DNA from: JAWKUK01 sp041398605
GTDB taxonomy: Bacteria; Planctomycetota; UBA1135; GCA-002686595
NCBI GenBank assembly: GCA_041398605.1
Contig: JAWKUK010000004.1
Span: forward strand, 310,001 to 374,000
DNA length: 64,000 nucleotides
Direction of reading: 5' to 3'
The translations under genes were made by a program, and so were the position numbers. Each line of letters opens with the position of its first letter. The stretch's first letter is position 1. The notes beneath the pieces are model-generated. The model made no database searches and was not told where the DNA came from. It saw only the letters and a list, made by a program, of their open reading frames with translations. Positions 60,328-64,000 of this stretch are shown here, one piece after another.

Positions 60328-62625
60328 ATGCGCGTTTCAGTCCTTGGCGGCGGCCCCGGCGGGCTCTATTCGGCCATCCTCCTGAAAAAGGCCTTCCCGA
60401 AGGCTGAGATCACCGTCCACGAGCGCAACAAGCCGGATGACACCTTCGGCTGGGGCGTCGTGTTCAGCGACGAGACGCTCGGCACCTTCGAGGAGCGCGA
60501 CCCCGAGAGCATGGCCCGGATCCGCGCGGAGTTCGCCTACTGGACCGACATCGAGACGTACCTCGGCGGCGGCCCAGACGGAGCCGGGGGCTTCAAATCC
60601 GAGGCGATGGTGCGCTCGACGGGCCACGGCTTCTGCGGCCTGGCGCGCAAGACGCTGCTGCAGATCCTCCACGGCCGCGCGCGGGAGCTCGGCGTCGAGC
60701 TCGTGTTCGAGTCCGAGCAGTCGCGCGCCTCGCTCGAGGACGGCTGCGACCTGCTCATCGCGAGCGACGGCATCAACAGCCCCGTCCGCGACGCAAAACC
60801 CGAGGTGTTCAAGCCGGCGCTGGATTGGCGGCGCTGCAAGTTCGCGTGGCTCGGGACGAACAAGCCGCTGTCGGCGTTCACGTTCGTGTTCCGCGAGAAT
60901 GAACACGGCGTGTGGAACATCCACGCCTATCCGTTCGAGCGGGGCACGTCGCCGCGCTCCACTTGGATCGTCGAGTGCCCCGAAGAGACGTGGCGCGCCG
61001 CGGGCCTCGACCAGGCGAGCGAAGACGAGACCGTGCGTTATGTCGGCGAGCTCTTCAGAGATCACCTGGAGGGTTACGACCTGCTGACGAACCGCTCCGT
61101 GTGGCGCACCTTCCCCACCGTGTCGTGCGACCGCTGGGTCGATGGCAAGGTCGTGCTGCTGGGCGACTCGGCGCATACGGCGCACTTCTCGATCGGCTCG
61201 GGCACCAAGCTCGCCATGGAGGACGCGATCGCCCTCGTCGACGCGCTCGTGGCCCTCGGCGTCGCGGACCCGACAGAGGCCGACGTGCGCCGCGCGCTGG
61301 AGGCGTATCAAGAGGCGCGCCACGTCGACGTCATCAAGACGCAGAAGGCGGCCCAGACGAGCCTCGAGTGGTTCGAGCACTCGGGGCGCTACTTTGGGCA
61401 GGACCCAGAGCTCTTCACGTTCAACTTGATGACGCGCTCGAAGCGCATCACGTACGACAACCTCGCGCTGCGGGACCCGGCGTTGGTGCAGCGCGCGACC
61501 GCGCGTTGGAACGAGCTCGAGGGCGCGCCGCGTCGCGACACGCCGCCGATGTTTGCGCCCCTGAAGCTCGCGGGCCTGACGCTCGGGAACCGCGTCGTCG
61601 TGTCGCCGATGTGCCAATACAGCGCGACGGAGGGCGTGCCGAACGACTGGCACCTGGTGCACCTCGGCGCGCGCGCGTCGGGCGGCGCGGGCCTCGTCAT
61701 CACAGAGATGACCAACGTCGAGCGCGACGGGCGCATTACGCACGGCTGCGCGGGGCTTTGGAACGACGAGCAGCTCGTCGCGTGGCGGCGCGTCGTCGAC
61801 TTCGTGCACGCCCGCACCGCGTCGAAGATCGGGATCCAGCTCGCGCACGCGGGGCGCAAGGCCTCGTGCAGCCTGCCCTGGGAAGGCGACGCGCCGCTGC
61901 GCGACGAGACGGCCTGGACGGCGCTCGGCCCGTCGGCGGACCCGTTCGGCCCGGGTTGGCCGACGCCGCGCGCGATGGACGCAGCCGACCTCGCGCGGGT
62001 CAAGGAGAGCTTCGTCGCGGCGACGCGGCGCGCCCTCGCTGCCGGCTTCGACCTCGTCGAGCTGCACATGGCGCACGGGTACCTGCTCTCGAGCTTCCTC
62101 TCGCCGCTGTCGAACCGCCGCACGGACGCATACGGCGGCGCGCTGGCGAACCGCATGCGCTATCCGCTCGAGGTGCTCGACGCGGTGCGCGCGGTGTGGC
62201 CCCGGGAGCGCCCGCTCTCCGTGCGCGTCTCCGCGACGGACTGGCTCGGGGACGAGGGCCAGACGATCGCAGAGACCGTGGTGTTGGCGCGCGAGCTCGC
62301 TGCCCGCGGCTGCGACGTGCTGGACGTCTCGACGGCGGGCAACTCGCCGCGCTCGAAGCCCGACTACGGCCGCATGTACCAAGTCCCATTCGCGGAACAG
62401 ATCCGCTATGAGACGGGCATGCGGGTGATGGCCGTCGGCGCGATCCAGGGCGCGGACCACGCGAACACCGTGCTGTGCGCAGGCCGCGCGGACCTCGTCG
62501 CGCTCGCGCGCCCTCACCTCGCGGACCCACACCTGACGCTGCGCGCGAGCCTCGACTACGGCTGCGCAGAAGCAGCCGCGTGGCCGAACCAATACCTCGC
62601 GGCCGCGCCGAGGCGCCGCCCGTAA
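60328..62625 (+). CDS. Anthraniloyl-CoA monooxygenase/reductase (salicylyl-CoA 5-hydroxylase type)
   Basis: The 765-residue enzyme fuses a flavin monooxygenase to an Old Yellow Enzyme domain. The N-terminus has the FAD motif VSVLGGGPGGLYSAILLKKA, then FGWGVVFSDETLGTFEERDP and the DG-type motif WVDGKVVLLGDSAHTAHFSI. The C-terminal OYE part starts near residue 405 (LTLGNRVVVSPMCQYSATEG) with DLVELHMAHGYLLSSFLSPL and SNRRTDAYGGALANRMRYPL. This layout matches 2-aminobenzoyl-CoA monooxygenase/reductase and salicylyl-CoA 5-hydroxylase, which dearomatise aryl-CoA during aerobic anthranilate or salicylate breakdown. The ATG at 60328 fits family N-termini; an upstream ATG at 60301 is possible. No CoA ligase or beta-oxidation gene is adjacent. 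Confidence 0.92.
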   Translation: MRVSVLGGGPGGLYSAILLKKAFPKAEITVHERNKPDDTFGWGVVFSDETLGTFEERDPESMARIRAEFAYWTDIETYLGGGPDGAGGFKSEAMVRSTGHGFCGLARKTLLQILHGRARELGVELVFESEQSRASLEDGCDLLIASDGINSPVRDAKPEVFKPALDWRRCKFAWLGTNKPLSAFTFVFRENEHGVWNIHAYPFERGTSPRSTWIVECPEETWRAAGLDQASEDETVRYVGELFRDHLEGYDLLTNRSVWRTFPTVSCDRWVDGKVVLLGDSAHTAHFSIGSGTKLAMEDAIALVDALVALGVADPTEADVRRALEAYQEARHVDVIKTQKAAQTSLEWFEHSGRYFGQDPELFTFNLMTRSKRITYDNLALRDPALVQRATARWNELEGAPRRDTPPMFAPLKLAGLTLGNRVVVSPMCQYSATEGVPNDWHLVHLGARASGGAGLVITEMTNVERDGRITHGCAGLWNDEQLVAWRRVVDFVHARTASKIGIQLAHAGRKASCSLPWEGDAPLRDETAWTALGPSADPFGPGWPTPRAMDAADLARVKESFVAATRRALAAGFDLVELHMAHGYLLSSFLSPLSNRRTDAYGGALANRMRYPLEVLDAVRAVWPRERPLSVRVSATDWLGDEGQTIAETVVLARELAARGCDVLDVSTAGNSPRSKPDYGRMYQVPFAEQIRYETGMRVMAVGAIQGADHANTVLCAGRADLVALARPHLADPHLTLRASLDYGCAEAAAWPNQYLAAAPRRRP

Positions 62626-62816
62626 GCACAGCACCACGGACCGCTGAGCGCGGGAGGAGCCCGCCCAGGCCCGCGGGCGCGGCGTGCGACGGCGTGCGAG
62701 GGGCCGACCAGCGGGTTTCGCGGAATTGGCGTGACTGCGACGACCGCTTGTCGCCTCCCCTGCCGGCGGCGTGGATCCCCTCGGCGCCGCTCACCACTCG
62801 CCACCAAGGAGTCTCA

Positions 62817-63779
62817 ATGCCCCGTCTCACCCGCCCCTGGTTCGCGCTCGTGGCCCTCGGCGTCGTCCCGACCATCGCCTCCTCCCAGACGTGCCCCGAG
62901 GCCTTCGCGCCCCGCACCGCCTTCGAGGCGCGCGCCGACTTCAGCGCGCCGGGCGCGGCTCAGATCCGCGCGCACCTCGCAGACGTCATCGCGTACCTCG
63001 AGGCCCGTGACGTCTCGGGCCTCGCGCCGGCCCAGCTCGCCGCCCGCCGCGAGCGGATCGCGCACCTCGCCGACTACGCTGCAGAGGGTGCGTTCCCCAT
63101 CAACGACCTCTGGCCGAGCCCCACACCGATCTTCATCGACGCCCACGACCGCGCGTGCGCCGTCGGGGACCTGATGCGGCGCTCGGGCGCGCGCCCGCTC
63201 GCGTATCGAATCGCGCTGCAGCAGAACTTTGCCTACGTGCCCGAGATCGAGGAGCCGGGCGTGGCGGAGTGGGCCGCGGCGTCCGGATTGACGTTGGACG
63301 AGTGCGCGCTGATCCAGCCAACGTACGGCCCCTGCGGGGGCTCCGGAACGGCGCTCCAGTATCGCACGCTGTGCAACCCCGCGGCCTTGAACTCCCTGGG
63401 AGTGAGCGCCTACATGAGCGCCTGCGGGTCGAACTTCACGAGCCAGAACGACCTCGTCATCAACGTGAACAGCTTGCCGCACCAAGCCACGTGCATGCTG
63501 CTGTGCTCGCGCGATGCGGGCTTCACAGCGAACCCAGCTGGCAGCCAGGGCAACCTGTGCCTCGCAGGCACGATCAGGCGCTCACCAGCCTTTACGGCGA
63601 GCTGGGGGCCGTGGTCCGCGTGGGCCTCCATCCCCCTCGATCTCCAAGCGCTGCCCTTCTCGGGCGGCACGGCCGTCGTCGTACCGGGCGACACGTGGGT
63701 CTTCCAGCTTTGGTACCGCGACTCGATTCCGACGCCGACCAGCAACTTCTCGAGCGCGGTCGCCATCACATTCCAATAG
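62817..63779 (+). CDS. Secreted protein with the shared C-terminal beta domain
   Basis: The 320-residue product has a strong aaggag Shine-Dalgarno 6 nt before the ATG and a signal peptide (PWFALVALGVVPTIASSQT). The region of about 25-170 is helical (AQIRAHLADVIAYLEARDVS, DAHDRACAVGDLMRRSGARP); its His and Cys residues could bind metal, but no family is recognised. From about 185 to the end it carries the domain also found at the C-terminus of the BNR protein: YRTLCNPAALNSLGVSAYMS, NPAGSQGNLCLAGTIRR and WVFQLWYRDS...PTSNFSSAVAITF. This version has more Cys residues. Probable cell-surface or secreted protein. Confidence 0.82.
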   Translation: MPRLTRPWFALVALGVVPTIASSQTCPEAFAPRTAFEARADFSAPGAAQIRAHLADVIAYLEARDVSGLAPAQLAARRERIAHLADYAAEGAFPINDLWPSPTPIFIDAHDRACAVGDLMRRSGARPLAYRIALQQNFAYVPEIEEPGVAEWAAASGLTLDECALIQPTYGPCGGSGTALQYRTLCNPAALNSLGVSAYMSACGSNFTSQNDLVINVNSLPHQATCMLLCSRDAGFTANPAGSQGNLCLAGTIRRSPAFTASWGPWSAWASIPLDLQALPFSGGTAVVVPGDTWVFQLWYRDSIPTPTSNFSSAVAITFQ

Positions 63780-63823
63780 CCGGGAGCGTCAAGGGCCTGC
63801 ACCGCTAGCACGCGCAGCGCCGT

Positions 63824-64000
63824 TCACTGCGCAGCTCGTTCCACTGCAGGCAGCGGCTCGCCGAGGCAGACAGACTGCAGCCAGAAGCGGGCCTGGTCGA
63901 ACCACGTCTTCCATGCTTCGATGGCGGCGTCGCCAGCGTCTGCGCTCACGACGGCGTCGAGGCGCATCTGGCGCTCCAGGTTGAGCGACGCTAAGTGACG
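63824..64000 (-). CDS. C-terminal end of an unidentified protein (start outside the window)
   Basis: The last 58 codons of a minus-strand gene enter from the right edge and stop at 63824-63826. The visible residues include LASLNLERQMRLDAVVSADA, IEAWKTWFDQARFWLQSVCL and a short tail. Helical, with plausible codon use, but too short to assign. It converges on the preceding secreted-protein gene. Confidence 0.55.
   Translation of the reverse strand, partial: RHLASLNLERQMRLDAVVSADAGDAAIEAWKTWFDQARFWLQSVCLGEPLPAVERAAQ

Noticed and set aside
60337..62637. A 766-codon open frame antisense to the anthraniloyl-CoA monooxygenase
   Set aside because: Arg/Val/His-rich with no motif and fully explained by the reverse complement of the enzyme gene.

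Overview
The window is very GC-rich (roughly 70 %) bacterial chromosome with dense coding on both strands. Several things point to a planctomycete, though this is an inference and Myxococcota cannot be excluded. Two secreted proteins end in the same ~130-residue beta-rich domain closing on a PTSNF...(V/I)TF motif. There are large secreted WD40/BNR propellers and jelly-roll proteins, DUF3465 and tandem SPFH proteins, and prepilin-like genes with little else of a pilus system. No tRNA, rRNA, insertion sequence or CRISPR array is visible.

Layout. 1-8.9 kb: the end of an unknown protein, then a minus-strand run of tex, a beta-propeller protein, fusA (EF-G) and a class I HMG-CoA reductase. 9-11.5 kb: two SPFH proteins in tandem and a DUF3465 protein. 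11.6-18.8 kb: a 1434-residue secreted WD40/jelly-roll protein, a MORN-type lipoprotein and a GH36-like hydrolase. 19-22.4 kb: a four-gene prepilin/PilX-like operon. 22.6-23.1 kb: the wreck of an AAA ATPase/DUF4143 gene. 23.2-33.2 kb: a nitroreductase-methyltransferase fusion, an S9 peptidase, a TPMT-like methyltransferase, a B12/radical SAM protein and a secreted GH18-like protein.

33.3-45.3 kb is the most interesting part. A B12-binding radical SAM protein with a PqqD-like C-terminus overlaps a 65-codon peptide gene. These are followed in tightly coupled order by a methyltransferase, a sulfotransferase, a DegT-type aminotransferase, a DegT homologue whose PLP lysine is histidine (as in ColD/RfbH 3-dehydratases) and a second sulfotransferase. 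A large palindrome, a divergent third DegT enzyme, glycosyltransferases and a WbqC protein complete the region. It looks like a pathway for a sulfated, possibly deoxyamino-sugar glycoconjugate, with a possible ribosomally made, post-translationally modified peptide.

45.4-54.8 kb: PadR and LysR regulators around a hairpin-rich intergenic region, an AsmA-like membrane protein, YqgE, a broken rlmD, an AftB-like membrane glycosyltransferase and trmL. 54.8-64 kb: a YceH-like protein, a secreted BNR-propeller lipoprotein, an alpha/beta hydrolase-OsmC fusion, and a small metal-binding lipoprotein in which TGA occupies the first cysteine codon of GMTCxxC (candidate selenoprotein). The window ends with an anthraniloyl-CoA monooxygenase/reductase, a second protein with the shared C-terminal domain, and a partial gene.

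A theme across the window is short in-frame tandem repeats expanded inside otherwise conserved genes (tex, yqgE, rlmD, the ColD-like gene, the AftB-like gene), plus two intergenic minisatellites.
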